DNA from: Methanocella_A sp963769045
GTDB taxonomy: Archaea > Halobacteriota > Methanocellia > Methanocellales > Methanocellaceae
Assembly (NCBI GenBank): GCA_963769045.1
Contig: CAVYKK010000020.1
Coordinates: 95,119-159,118 of the forward strand
Length of the DNA stretch: 64,000 nucleotides
Direction: 5' to 3'
Position numbers and translations under genes: made by a program. Under the pieces are notes generated by a model. The model was given only the letters and a program-made list of their open reading frames with translations, ran no database searches and was not told the origin of the DNA. Every line of letters begins with the position of its first letter. Position 1 is the stretch's first letter. Below, in pieces: positions 8,883 to 16,073 of the stretch.

Positions 8883-9950
8883 TTGGCGCAGAAAGACCTT
8901 TACCCTGTCGGGCTTGCCATCGCAGGCGCCGTGTTGTTCGGCGCCAGCGCGCCGGCATCGAAGGTGCTGCTCGGGACGGTCGACCCGGTAGTGCTCGCCG
9001 GACTGTTGTACCTTGGCAGTGGCATCGGCCTGGCGCTGCTATTGCTGTTGCGGCGGGTGGCGTCGTGGAAGGGAGAGGCCGGGCTGACGCTGCAAGATAT
9101 GCCCTGGCTGGCCGGGTCCGTGCTCGCCGGGGGCATCGCCGCGCCCATACTGCTCATGGTCAGCCTGCGGCATACGCCTGCGGCCACTGCATCGTTGCTG
9201 CTGACCTTCGAGTGCGTGGCGACATCGGCCATCGCCGCTCTGGTCTTCCGCGAAGCTATAGGCCGACGCGTCTGGATTGCCGTAGGCCTTATCACGCTGG
9301 CCAGCGCGCTGCTGGCAGTCAACCTGTCGGACGGCTTCGGCATTTCGCCAGGCGCGGTCGGCGTTATCGGCGCCTGCATCCTGTGGGGCATCGATAACAA
9401 CCTGACCTTTTACATCTCCTCCCGGGACCCTGTCGCCATCGGCATGATCAAGGGACTGGGCGCAGGCACGTTTTCCCTGGCGCTGGCATTGCTGCTCGGC
9501 CGTACCGTCCCGGTGCCCGATGAGATGGCCCCGGCGCTGGGGATCGGCATGATCAGCTATGGGCTAAGCATCGCTATGTTCATACTGGCGTCCCGGGGCA
9601 TGGGCGCCGCACGTACCAGCGCATGGTTCGGCATAGCGCCCTTTGCCGGGGCGGTGCTGTCACTGCTCATATTCCGGGAGTCCCCCGGGCTGCAGTTCGC
9701 GGTATCTGTCCCGTTTATGGTAGCGGGAGCGCTGCTGCTGTTCGGCGAGGAGCACAGTCACATGCACATCCACCCGCCAATCGAGCACGAGCATTATTAC
9801 ATGCCGGACCAGCACCATCCGTTCAAAACGGATGGCCCATACAGGCACCGGCATGGCGAACTGCGTCATTCTCACCACCACAGGCCCGACATCCACCACC
9901 GGCACGAGCATGAGCGCAGGGAAAAAAGCAACGACGGCAAGCGCCGTTAG
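8883..9950 (+). CDS. DMT/EamA transporter with histidine-rich tail
   Basis: A ten-helix drug/metabolite (EamA) transporter made of two repeated five-helix halves, 355 residues from TTG 8883. That start is chosen because GGAGG at 8871-8875 sits at ideal distance; the longer frame from 8772 adds an unlikely 37-residue leader. Residues ~1-290 are membrane-embedded, with the typical GxxFxxSAPASK start. The last ~65 residues are a hydrophilic tail with about 19 histidines (for example HMHIHPPIEHEHYY, HSHHHRPDIHHRHEHE). Such tails bind Ni, Zn or Co in other transporters, so this member may move or be controlled by a metal ion; substrate is not known. The stop overlaps the convergent next gene by four bases. 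Confidence 0.82.
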   Translation: MAQKDLYPVGLAIAGAVLFGASAPASKVLLGTVDPVVLAGLLYLGSGIGLALLLLLRRVASWKGEAGLTLQDMPWLAGSVLAGGIAAPILLMVSLRHTPAATASLLLTFECVATSAIAALVFREAIGRRVWIAVGLITLASALLAVNLSDGFGISPGAVGVIGACILWGIDNNLTFYISSRDPVAIGMIKGLGAGTFSLALALLLGRTVPVPDEMAPALGIGMISYGLSIAMFILASRGMGAARTSAWFGIAPFAGAVLSLLIFRESPGLQFAVSVPFMVAGALLLFGEEHSHMHIHPPIEHEHYYMPDQHHPFKTDGPYRHRHGELRHSHHHRPDIHHRHEHERREKSNDGKRR

Positions 9951-10612
9951 CTCACGATCGAGAAGTCCGTGACCGTCCCCATGCCAGGATCTTCGTCGCA
10001 GTTATACGGGGATCTAAAGTGCCTGATATAAGGCGATCCGATGGTCAGGTTCACAGTCCGGTCAGCCACCAGGATATTCCCGTCGATTTCCTCCTGCGTG
10101 AGGCCTGTGTCGTCCACATAGATCATGCCCTGGTCCGTCGTGTTGAACCCCACGATCATGTGAATCGTCGAGTTATTCAGGACGATCCGCACCATATGGG
10201 CCTTAATATAGCACAGTTCCGCGTTGTCGTGAAGCTCGACGGCGAAGCTGCTGCATTCGTGCCCGGGCCCGTACACGCCCGCTTCAGTCGGGTCGTCTGC
10301 CAGAAAGCTGATCAGCTGGCCATAGACCGGATCGGTAGCGTTCCTGTTCTCGGTGATGTATATGCGTGTCAGGTTCTCGTAGAAGAAGTCGATGGGCTCC
10401 TGGAAGAACCCCGGATGGCCGGGCACCGGTATCTCGTCTTCGCCGCCTGCGTCCGGCGGAGAGCTTTTAAAATTGATGACCACATAGGCGCCCGCGAGCA
10501 ATACCAGGATTAGAATGATGACTATAGCATAGGTAATGACCTTCGGGATTCCCTTCTTTTCTCCCGCTCCCGAATCACGGCCTGCGGTTTCAATTTTGTT
10601 TTCTTCGGTCAT
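9947..10612 (-). CDS. Membrane-anchored transglutaminase-like protein
   Basis: 221 residues: a cytoplasmic charged N-terminus (1-23), one transmembrane helix (24-46) and an extracytoplasmic domain. The domain has a transglutaminase/cysteine-protease-like triad order: Cys in HECSSFAVELHDNAE (~122), His in NSTIHMIVGFNTTDQG (~155) and Asp in MIYVDDTG (~168). The block ECSSFA-ELHDNAE...FNTTDQG-IYVDDTG occurs in small archaeal and bacterial proteins of this superfamily. Catalysis is not proven; a structural or cross-linking role at the cell surface is possible. The start ATG 10612 is followed by repeat R2 upstream. Confidence 0.55.
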   Translation of the reverse strand: MTEENKIETAGRDSGAGEKKGIPKVITYAIVIILILVLLAGAYVVINFKSSPPDAGGEDEIPVPGHPGFFQEPIDFFYENLTRIYITENRNATDPVYGQLISFLADDPTEAGVYGPGHECSSFAVELHDNAELCYIKAHMVRIVLNNSTIHMIVGFNTTDQGMIYVDDTGLTQEEIDGNILVADRTVNLTIGSPYIRHFRSPYNCDEDPGMGTVTDFSIVS

Positions 10613-10671
10613 CTGCAGTCAGATTTATCCTTCAAAAGTATAAAAACTTGCTTTTTTTGCGCTTGAGGGGA

Positions 10672-10834
10672 CGGAGGTTTGCGAGAGGCCGCAGAGCTCC
10701 AGCACAGAGGCCACAGAGGACGACACAGAGGCTTGTTTAATAAAAGGCTTCATGAGCCATCTCTAAAAAACGTCCTCTGTGCCCTCTGTGGCCTCTGTGG
10801 TGAAACTCGGTGACCTCTTGATACCTCTGAGACC
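10672..10834. repeat. 9-bp-unit palindromic element R2
   Basis: Left arm 10672-10732 (units such as AGGCCACAG and AGGACGACA) pairs with right arm 10771-10834 (CCTCTGTGC, CCTCTGTGG, CCTCTGTGG and degenerate units after them). The loop holds ATAAAAGGCTTCATGAGCC, itself a small palindrome. Core and arms are closely similar to R5 at 19315-19512, so these are two copies of one element. It fills the space between two genes of the same strand and no gene is seen inside it. Confidence 0.8.
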
Positions 10835-11530
10835 TTAAAGTTTGAACTTGCCCGCGAGCACGTCCTTGCTGACCTTATCGAGGTCCTTGTGGGTGCCTAC
10901 GTCGCTCCAGTAGATGCCGGTCGAGTCGAAGCCGCACAGGCGCCCGGCTGCGGCAATCTTCGGGAAGACGTCTGTCTCGATGGAGCCTACGTCGGGCATC
11001 ATGTCGACGACTTCCGGCTCGATCACGTAGAGCCCGGCGTTCATCTTGTAGGGCAGCACGGGCTTTTCCCGGAACTGCACGATATGGTCGCCGTCGAGGT
11101 CGATGATGCCGAAAGGAGAAGGCATGTCGATCATGTTGATCGTGCCCATGCAGCGCTTCTCTTTGTGGAACGCGATGATCCGGCCGATGTCCACGTTAGA
11201 GATGATGTCGCCGTTCATGGCGAGAAACGTGCCATCGATATACTGCCGTGCCGCCTTTATCGGCCCTGCGGTGCCCAGCCTGTTGTTCGGGTCCTCGTAA
11301 GAATAGTCGATGTTCATGCCCAGCTTGAGGCCGTTGCCGAAGTGTTCTTCGATCGCTTCGCCGTGCCAGCCCACGAGCAGCACTACATCGAACACACCGT
11401 ATTTCTTCAGCAGGTCGAGCTGGTACTCGAGGATAGGCTTGCCCGCCACGGGCACCATAGGCTTCGGGACCTTGTCGGTGATCGGCTTCAGCCGCTCGCC
11501 CCGCCCGCCGCAGAGGATGAAAGCTTTCAT
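10835..11530 (-). CDS. Sugar-phosphate nucleotidyltransferase
   Basis: A 231-residue single-domain nucleotidyltransferase that would join an NTP and a sugar 1-phosphate to give an NDP-sugar for surface glycans. The nucleotide-binding loop CGGRGERLKPITDKVPKP (8-25) is canonical, including the catalytic Arg and the Lys of PKP. MNGDIISNVD (~103-112) carries the metal-binding Asp, and the substrate motif FREKP and the late Asp in YWSDVGTHKDL are also present. It lacks a C-terminal hexapeptide domain. It lies three bases downstream of a related enzyme fused to a cupin and is surely co-transcribed with it. Which NTP and sugar are used cannot be told. Confidence 0.85.
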   Translation of the reverse strand: MKAFILCGGRGERLKPITDKVPKPMVPVAGKPILEYQLDLLKKYGVFDVVLLVGWHGEAIEEHFGNGLKLGMNIDYSYEDPNNRLGTAGPIKAARQYIDGTFLAMNGDIISNVDIGRIIAFHKEKRCMGTINMIDMPSPFGIIDLDGDHIVQFREKPVLPYKMNAGLYVIEPEVVDMMPDVGSIETDVFPKIAAAGRLCGFDSTGIYWSDVGTHKDLDKVSKDVLAGKFKL

Positions 11531-11533
11531 GCT

Positions 11534-12538
11534 TTACCTCACGCTGTAAAAGTCCTTGATGCGGACAGTGTCTTCGAGGAACGGCGTGGAGACCTCGTGC
11601 AGCACCGTGTTCTCCGTGGCCACGATGGTGTGGGGCACGTCCGGCTCGATGCGGATGGTATCGTTCTTCTGGAAGAACTCCTTGTGATCCTCGAACTCGA
11701 TGTACCCGACGCCGCTCATGATATACATGGTCTCGTCCTTCCGCGGGTGCTTGTGGAACGAGGTCTGGTAGCCCGCGCGGATGAACAGCTCCTTGGTCAG
11801 GTACTTGTCCGTGCTGATCAGGACTTTTTCGTAGCCCCAGGGCTTGTCCGTCTTGTTGTTATATTCCTTGCGCGCTTCCTCGAGGTCCCGGACGGTATTG
11901 ACCAGCGTCCAGTACACGTTGTCCTCCCGGTAATATCCCAGCTTGCCGCTCTCCGCGATCTGCGGGAAGATGGTCTGTTCCACCGAGCCGCCCTCGAAGT
12001 CGTCAAATGGCAGGTCCCTGCTCATGCAGTAGACGCCGCCATTGATATAATAGTCGAGCACGGGCTTCTCCCGGAAGGACTTCACCCGGTCGTCCCCGAG
12101 CTCCACGATGCCGAAGGGGCTGCGCATCTTCGTCACGAAGAGGGTCGCGCTATAGTGGTTGCTCTCGTGCCGCTGGAGCATGCGCTTGAGGTTCACGTCA
12201 GCCACGATGTCGCCGTTCCTGACCATGAACGTATTGCCGTTGTCCGCAACGTCCATGCCTGCCTTGATGGCCTTCAGCGTGCCCATGGGCTTTTTCTCGA
12301 TATGATAGATAAGATTGATCCCCTTGTATTTTTCACCATAGCGGGCCTGGATCATCTCGCTCCTGTACCCGGTAAGCAGGACGACGTCGTGAATGCCGGC
12401 AGCCGCAAAGTCGAACAGTTGCTTGTCCAGGATGGTGTAGTTCTCCCTGATCTCGATGAGCGGGGCCGGGATCGAATCGGTGTAAGGCTTCAGCCTTCTC
12501 CCGTAGCCTCCGCATAAAATCATGCCTATCATAGTCAA
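11534..12538 (-). CDS. Nucleotidyltransferase-cupin fusion protein
   Basis: 334 residues. Residues 1-~232 form a nucleotidyltransferase fold (LCGGYGRRLKPYTDS, MVRNGDIVADVN, FREKP, YWTLVNTVRDLEE) and ~235-334 a cupin of the mannose-6-phosphate isomerase type (KPWGYEKVL, then SFHKHPRKDETMYIMSGVG). The layout recalls bifunctional mannose-1-phosphate guanylyltransferase/isomerases. It departs from the family at the signature Lys: the usual PKP is PAP (SIPAPLIEI), and the late Asp of the second metal site is replaced in YWTLVNTV. So activity may be altered, or the protein may act with its neighbour 10835-11530. Start ATG 12538 or 12532. Confidence 0.8.
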   Translation of the reverse strand: MTMIGMILCGGYGRRLKPYTDSIPAPLIEIRENYTILDKQLFDFAAAGIHDVVLLTGYRSEMIQARYGEKYKGINLIYHIEKKPMGTLKAIKAGMDVADNGNTFMVRNGDIVADVNLKRMLQRHESNHYSATLFVTKMRSPFGIVELGDDRVKSFREKPVLDYYINGGVYCMSRDLPFDDFEGGSVEQTIFPQIAESGKLGYYREDNVYWTLVNTVRDLEEARKEYNNKTDKPWGYEKVLISTDKYLTKELFIRAGYQTSFHKHPRKDETMYIMSGVGYIEFEDHKEFFQKNDTIRIEPDVPHTIVATENTVLHEVSTPFLEDTVRIKDFYSVR

Positions 12539-12600
12539 TACCCACAGACGCGATGGTCTGCTTAATAGCTAAGCCAGCATTGTAATAAATCTTTTTGCTG

Positions 12601-12884
12601 GCCGCAAAGACACGAAGGGGACGAGGACACGAAGAATCAGGTGCAGGTATTCGAACCTACTTTGTGTTAGTTATTTGCATATCTTTTTGTACAGGCTGAG
12701 AAGGCACCTGACACAAAGGCCACGAAGGCCACAAAGGCCACAACGTACGTTTAAAAAGGTTCGTGGAAGCCCCTTTATAAAAAGGACTTCGTGGCCTTTG
12801 TGGCCTTCGTGTCAGGTGCCTTCTCATTGTATACAAGATTTCAGGAATGACTATGTCTTCGTCCCCTTCGTGTCTTTGTGGCTT
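12601..12884. repeat. Nested 9-bp-unit palindromic element R3
   Basis: Two inverted repeats are nested. The outer arms are 12601-12626 and 12859-12884 (GCCGCAAAGACACGAAGG against CCTTCGTGTCTTTGTGGC, two mismatches over 26 bp). The inner arms start GAGAAGGCACCTGACAC at 12698 and pair with 12791-12825. The left inner arm has one more 9-bp unit (AAAGGCCAC) than the right. This occupies nearly all of the 380-base gap between the nucleotidyltransferase operon and the DUF362 gene; no gene is seen inside. Confidence 0.8.
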
Positions 12885-12921
12885 GAAAAAGTATATACTA
12901 TACACAGCGGATGTATTGACC

Positions 12922-13944
12922 ATGACTGTCTATTTCACCCCCTGGGACACAGGGCGTAACCTGATGGAAATGGCTTCGAGCCTCTACGATGCGGCGGGAA
13001 CGTTCGACTGCGTATCCCGGGGCGACCTGGTGGCCATCAAGCTCCACGTGGGTGAGCTGGGCAATCCGCACTATGTGCCGCCGTTCTTCATCCACCGGAT
13101 CGCGGAAGGGGTAAGGGCAGCAGGCGGCAAGCCGTTCCTGACGGACTCCAACACGTATTATCACGGGATGCGTGCCAACGCCTGCGACCACATGGAGAAC
13201 GCCGCCCTCAACGGCTACGGGGGCCTGCCGTTCATCGTGGCCGACGGGCTGCGGCACGAGAACTCCCGGCTGGTGAAGACTAAGGGCATCCTGGACCAGA
13301 TAGAGGTCAGCGGCGTCATTGCGGAAGCGGATGCGATGATCGTTGTCTCCCATGACAAGGGACATGCACTGACGGGCTTCGGCGGCGCGATCAAGAACAT
13401 CGGCATGGGCTGCTGCCCCGCGGCAGGCAAGCTGCGGCAGCACCGCACGGTCGGCCTGACAATCGACGAGGCCAAATGCGTCGGCTGTGGCGCCTGCCGG
13501 AACGCGTGCGAGCTGAAAATCCCCGAGATCGTCGAGGGCAAGGCACGGAACGTCTCGCCGGAATGCATGCGCTGCCCCGCCTGCGCGGGCGCCTGCCCGA
13601 CCGGCGCGATCAAGCTGGAGAACATCGGGAACGTGAGCAAGGCCCTGGCCTCTGCGACATATGGCGTGCTCTCCACATTCAAGAAGAATAAGGTCTCGTA
13701 CGTGAGCTTCGCGAAGGACATTACCGAGTTCTGCGACTGCCTGCCCGGCCCGGGCAAGATCGTTATCGACGACATCGGCATCTACGCATCGGACTCACCC
13801 GTCTCCGTCGACGCGGCGTTCCTGGGCATGGCAGACTATGAGATTTTCGATAAAGCCTATGGCACCGACAGCTTCCTGCAGGTCAGAGAGGCAAAGAAGA
13901 TCGGCATCAAGGGTGACCTGAAGCCGAAAGTGCAGGAAGTTTAA
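12922..13944 (+). CDS. DUF362 protein with 2x[4Fe-4S] ferredoxin domain
   Basis: 340 residues from ATG 12922 (the open frame continues upstream into repeat R3, which is probably not coding). Residues 1-~195 and ~240-340 form a DUF362 domain. In between, CVGCGACRNAC and CMRCPACAGACP (about 195-230) bind two [4Fe-4S] clusters, as in ferredoxins. DUF362-ferredoxin proteins are common in methanogens and anaerobes and are assumed to be redox enzymes or electron carriers; the substrate is unknown. It has no signal peptide, so a cytosolic protein is expected. Downstream lies repeat R4 and then the convergent marker-4 gene. Confidence 0.85.
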   Translation: MTVYFTPWDTGRNLMEMASSLYDAAGTFDCVSRGDLVAIKLHVGELGNPHYVPPFFIHRIAEGVRAAGGKPFLTDSNTYYHGMRANACDHMENAALNGYGGLPFIVADGLRHENSRLVKTKGILDQIEVSGVIAEADAMIVVSHDKGHALTGFGGAIKNIGMGCCPAAGKLRQHRTVGLTIDEAKCVGCGACRNACELKIPEIVEGKARNVSPECMRCPACAGACPTGAIKLENIGNVSKALASATYGVLSTFKKNKVSYVSFAKDITEFCDCLPGPGKIVIDDIGIYASDSPVSVDAAFLGMADYEIFDKAYGTDSFLQVREAKKIGIKGDLKPKVQEV

Positions 13945-13956
13945 TATTTTTATAAA

Positions 13957-14116
13957 CCTTGGCGCTCTTGGCTACCTGGCGCCCTTGGCGAGCCTGACAG
14001 CCGGGTGCGCAGTGCAACATATCGTGACATATGCTACCACAATGTGTTATCGCACCGGAACGCTGGACCCCTGTCAACGCTCGCCAAGAGCGCCAGGTAG
14101 CCAAGAGCGCCAAGAC
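13957..14116. repeat. 9-bp-unit palindromic element R4
   Basis: A nearly perfect 44-bp inverted repeat: left arm 13957-14000 (CTTGGCGCT CTTGGCTAC CTGGCGCCC TTGGCGAGC), right arm 14071-14116, with a ~70-base loop. Only a few positions differ. The unit vocabulary (CTTGGCGCC) is shared with R6 at 36024-36152. It sits between convergent genes and could double as a bidirectional terminator; no gene is seen inside. Confidence 0.8.
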
Positions 14117-14170
14117 GTTTTATGGATTTATTTTTTAGAGCAAAGGGCACTGGCCATGCAGATGGCGTTC

Positions 14171-14939
14171 TCATAGCCGCTGCCTGCCCTCGGACGTGTC
14201 TACATAAACGATGTCTGTGCCGACGAGCGGCGCACCATAGCCCTCGCCGCAGCCGACCAGGCACAGTGCCCGGAAGATGAGGTTGCCGCTGATGCCGTCG
14301 GGGCCGATCACATAGTTATGCTCTTTCACCGCATCTTCAAGAAGAATCTGCGCGTGGCAGGCCTTTATGCCCGCAGCGTTCAGCCTTCGCGCGACTTCCT
14401 CCGCGTCGTCCAGCGTCTTATCGACCCGTGGAGATCTGCCTCTGTCCCCTGTGCGGCCGCCGGAGAGCACGCCAATGTCCGGCTCGATGCCGAACTTTCT
14501 CATCAGCTGCGCGCCAAGGGCGCCCAGCTCTACCCGGTCCTCCACGGTCCAGCCCTCGTCCACGCCGACGGGTGCGAAAAAGAAGAACTGCCCGTCAGGT
14601 GTCTTGAGAAGCGAGACACGCATGACCTTCTTCAGGCCCATCGCCGACTTCAGGCATTTCAGGGTGTTGCTGGCGCTCAGCGAGCCGCGGACCACACCGT
14701 CGGCCTGTCCGGCCTTCAGGAGATCGATTAGCTTTGCCTCAGGATCAGGAGAAATGATCACGGGCAGCTTCGTGCGGAGGCGCTCTTTGCTGACGAGCGT
14801 CACGACCGCGTAGCCTTTTTCCGCACGCTTCCTCGGCGCACGCCACGGTCTTTTCCACGTATTCGCTGCCCACGCCCATGGCTATCCTGGCCTTGTTCTC
14901 CTTTGCGCGGGCGACGATCGTTTCCCAGACCAGTGGCAT
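14171..14939 (-). CDS. mtxX: Methanogenesis marker protein 4 (MtxX), frameshifted
   Basis: Two overlapping frames make up one gene. The first, from ATG 14939 (inside the mmp11 stop, ATGA overlap), encodes MPLVWETIVARAKENKARIA up to ACGK. The second continues as GYAVVTLVSKERLRTKLP to the stop at 14171. The switch is at an A5 run (TTTTT at 14816-14820 on the plus strand) that has one base too many; the corrected protein is 255 residues, as expected for MtxX. MtxX is found in methanogens and has been annotated as a possible methyltransferase-related protein; its role is not established. The C-terminal YGAPLVGTDIVYVDTSE and an SGGRTGDRGRSP block are intact. Confidence 0.75.
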
Positions 14940-15925
14940 CACGACCTGATCAGCGGCAGGGCTTTGTCCTGGTAGAGCGCAGCCGCGTCCGTCCTTTCCT
15001 CTGACAGGGCTACCGCCGCAAGGGCTCCGATCCGGCCTGGCTGCGGGCCCAGGATGTCGATGAACTCGATGCCGTTCTCTTCCGCCTTACGGTTTACCTC
15101 TTCCATAGTGACCAGCCGCTTTTTTATCTCCCAGCCGAAGTCGTTGAGTGCAGGCGGAATGCCGATGCCCCGGTAGACGGCGATGCCCGGGTCTTCGGAC
15201 CGGTTGTCCGCCTTCACGGTGCCGACCACGCTCTTGATGAGCGCATCACAGGCTTCGGGCGTAACGGCAAAGGTGATCGCAGACGCGACGCAGTTGGTCG
15301 TCTTATTGGGCGACCGGGGGCATAGCTGTATGAGCCGGAGGTTGAGCGCCTGGACGCCGGGCAGCGTCGCGGCGATCTTCTGAGCTTTTAAAGCCGTCAC
15401 CCAGGTCGCGCCGCCTTCCTTGTTGTCGGTGTCGTCGACGCCTATAGTGACCTTCTCGTACCGGGGCGTGACGATCTCCACGCGGTTCGTGTGGGCGCCG
15501 CCCACCTTCAGGTCGTCCTCTGTCGGGTAATTGGCATACAGCACGCCCGGCGCCTGCGTGAGACAAGCGGCAATGCCGAGGCCTGCGCCGCCCGTGCCAG
15601 CCCACTTGGTCCTGACGGTGTCGCCGTCGATGGTGACGCCCTCCAGTGCCTGCCCTCCCATCTCGGCGTCGGCCGGCCCGAACTTCGCCCGCTGTTCTCC
15701 GAGCCTCGCATGCATGATCATGGTGGTGCCTTCCACCTCGCACCAGTCGATCAACCCGCCCGCCCGGCAGCGGTTCACCGCATCCCACTCGATGGTGCCT
15801 CTTACGGCGCAAGTCTCGATGATCTCGGCGACGTTCTTCGCCGGGTCAACCATGGTAAGCAGACGCTGCGAGAACAGCGGCCCGAACTTATCCTTAACCT
15901 GCGATGGTTCCAGCTTCATGGGCAT
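14939..15925 (-). CDS. mmp11: Methanogenesis marker protein 11
   Basis: About 328 residues. The family is restricted to methanogens and relatives. The centre has TIGVDDTDNKEGGATWV (~160-176), the signature also used by tRNA(Ile2) agmatidine synthetase TiaS for ATP, and CPRSPNKTTNCVASAITFAV follows. These are typical of marker 11 and distinguish it from TiaS, which has an added zinc/OB region. Function is unknown; an ATP-dependent modification is inferred from the TiaS relation. The start is ATG 15925 or 15919. The stop overlaps the ATG of mtxX, so the two markers form one operon with coupled translation. Confidence 0.85.
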   Translation of the reverse strand: MPMKLEPSQVKDKFGPLFSQRLLTMVDPAKNVAEIIETCAVRGTIEWDAVNRCRAGGLIDWCEVEGTTMIMHARLGEQRAKFGPADAEMGGQALEGVTIDGDTVRTKWAGTGGAGLGIAACLTQAPGVLYANYPTEDDLKVGGAHTNRVEIVTPRYEKVTIGVDDTDNKEGGATWVTALKAQKIAATLPGVQALNLRLIQLCPRSPNKTTNCVASAITFAVTPEACDALIKSVVGTVKADNRSEDPGIAVYRGIGIPPALNDFGWEIKKRLVTMEEVNRKAEENGIEFIDILGPQPGRIGALAAVALSEERTDAAALYQDKALPLIRS

Positions 15926-16015
15926 CACTTGTAAACGATATTTTCGTTAATAATATGCCCGGAAGCTATTAAAGGTCACGGTGCACAGCGGCCGCTATAA
16001 GGGGCATAATATCGG

Positions 16016-16034
16016 TCTTATATATATATAAAGT
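16016..16034 (+). promoter_or_regulatory. TATA box of histidine kinase gene
   Basis: CTTATATATATATAAAG lies about 40-58 bases before the ATG, followed by an AT-rich initiation region; GAGGTC at 16065-16070 serves as the ribosome-binding site. It fits an archaeal promoter with a short leader. Confidence 0.55.
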
Positions 16035-16073
16035 ATTAAATTCTAATAAAGCAATTTTAATATTGAGGTCAAA

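Noticed and set aside
10889..12517. Long open frame (542 codons) opposite the two nucleotidyltransferase genes.
   Set aside because: It covers both genes and the gap between them on the other strand; no domain or start signals.
12640..12715. tRNA-like fold on the minus strand: CAGGTGC ... GGTTCGAATACCTGCACCTG gives a 7-bp acceptor-like stem and T-arm-like sequence, 73 bases long.
   Set aside because: The T-loop has one base too many, D and anticodon stems do not form, the centre is AT-rich unlike archaeal tRNAs, and the GGCACCTG part belongs to repeat R3.
12847..12921. Upstream extension of the DUF362 gene by 25 codons.
   Set aside because: It lies inside the outer arm of repeat R3 and adds Cys/Ser-rich residues not seen in the family; ATG 12922 starts the conserved part.
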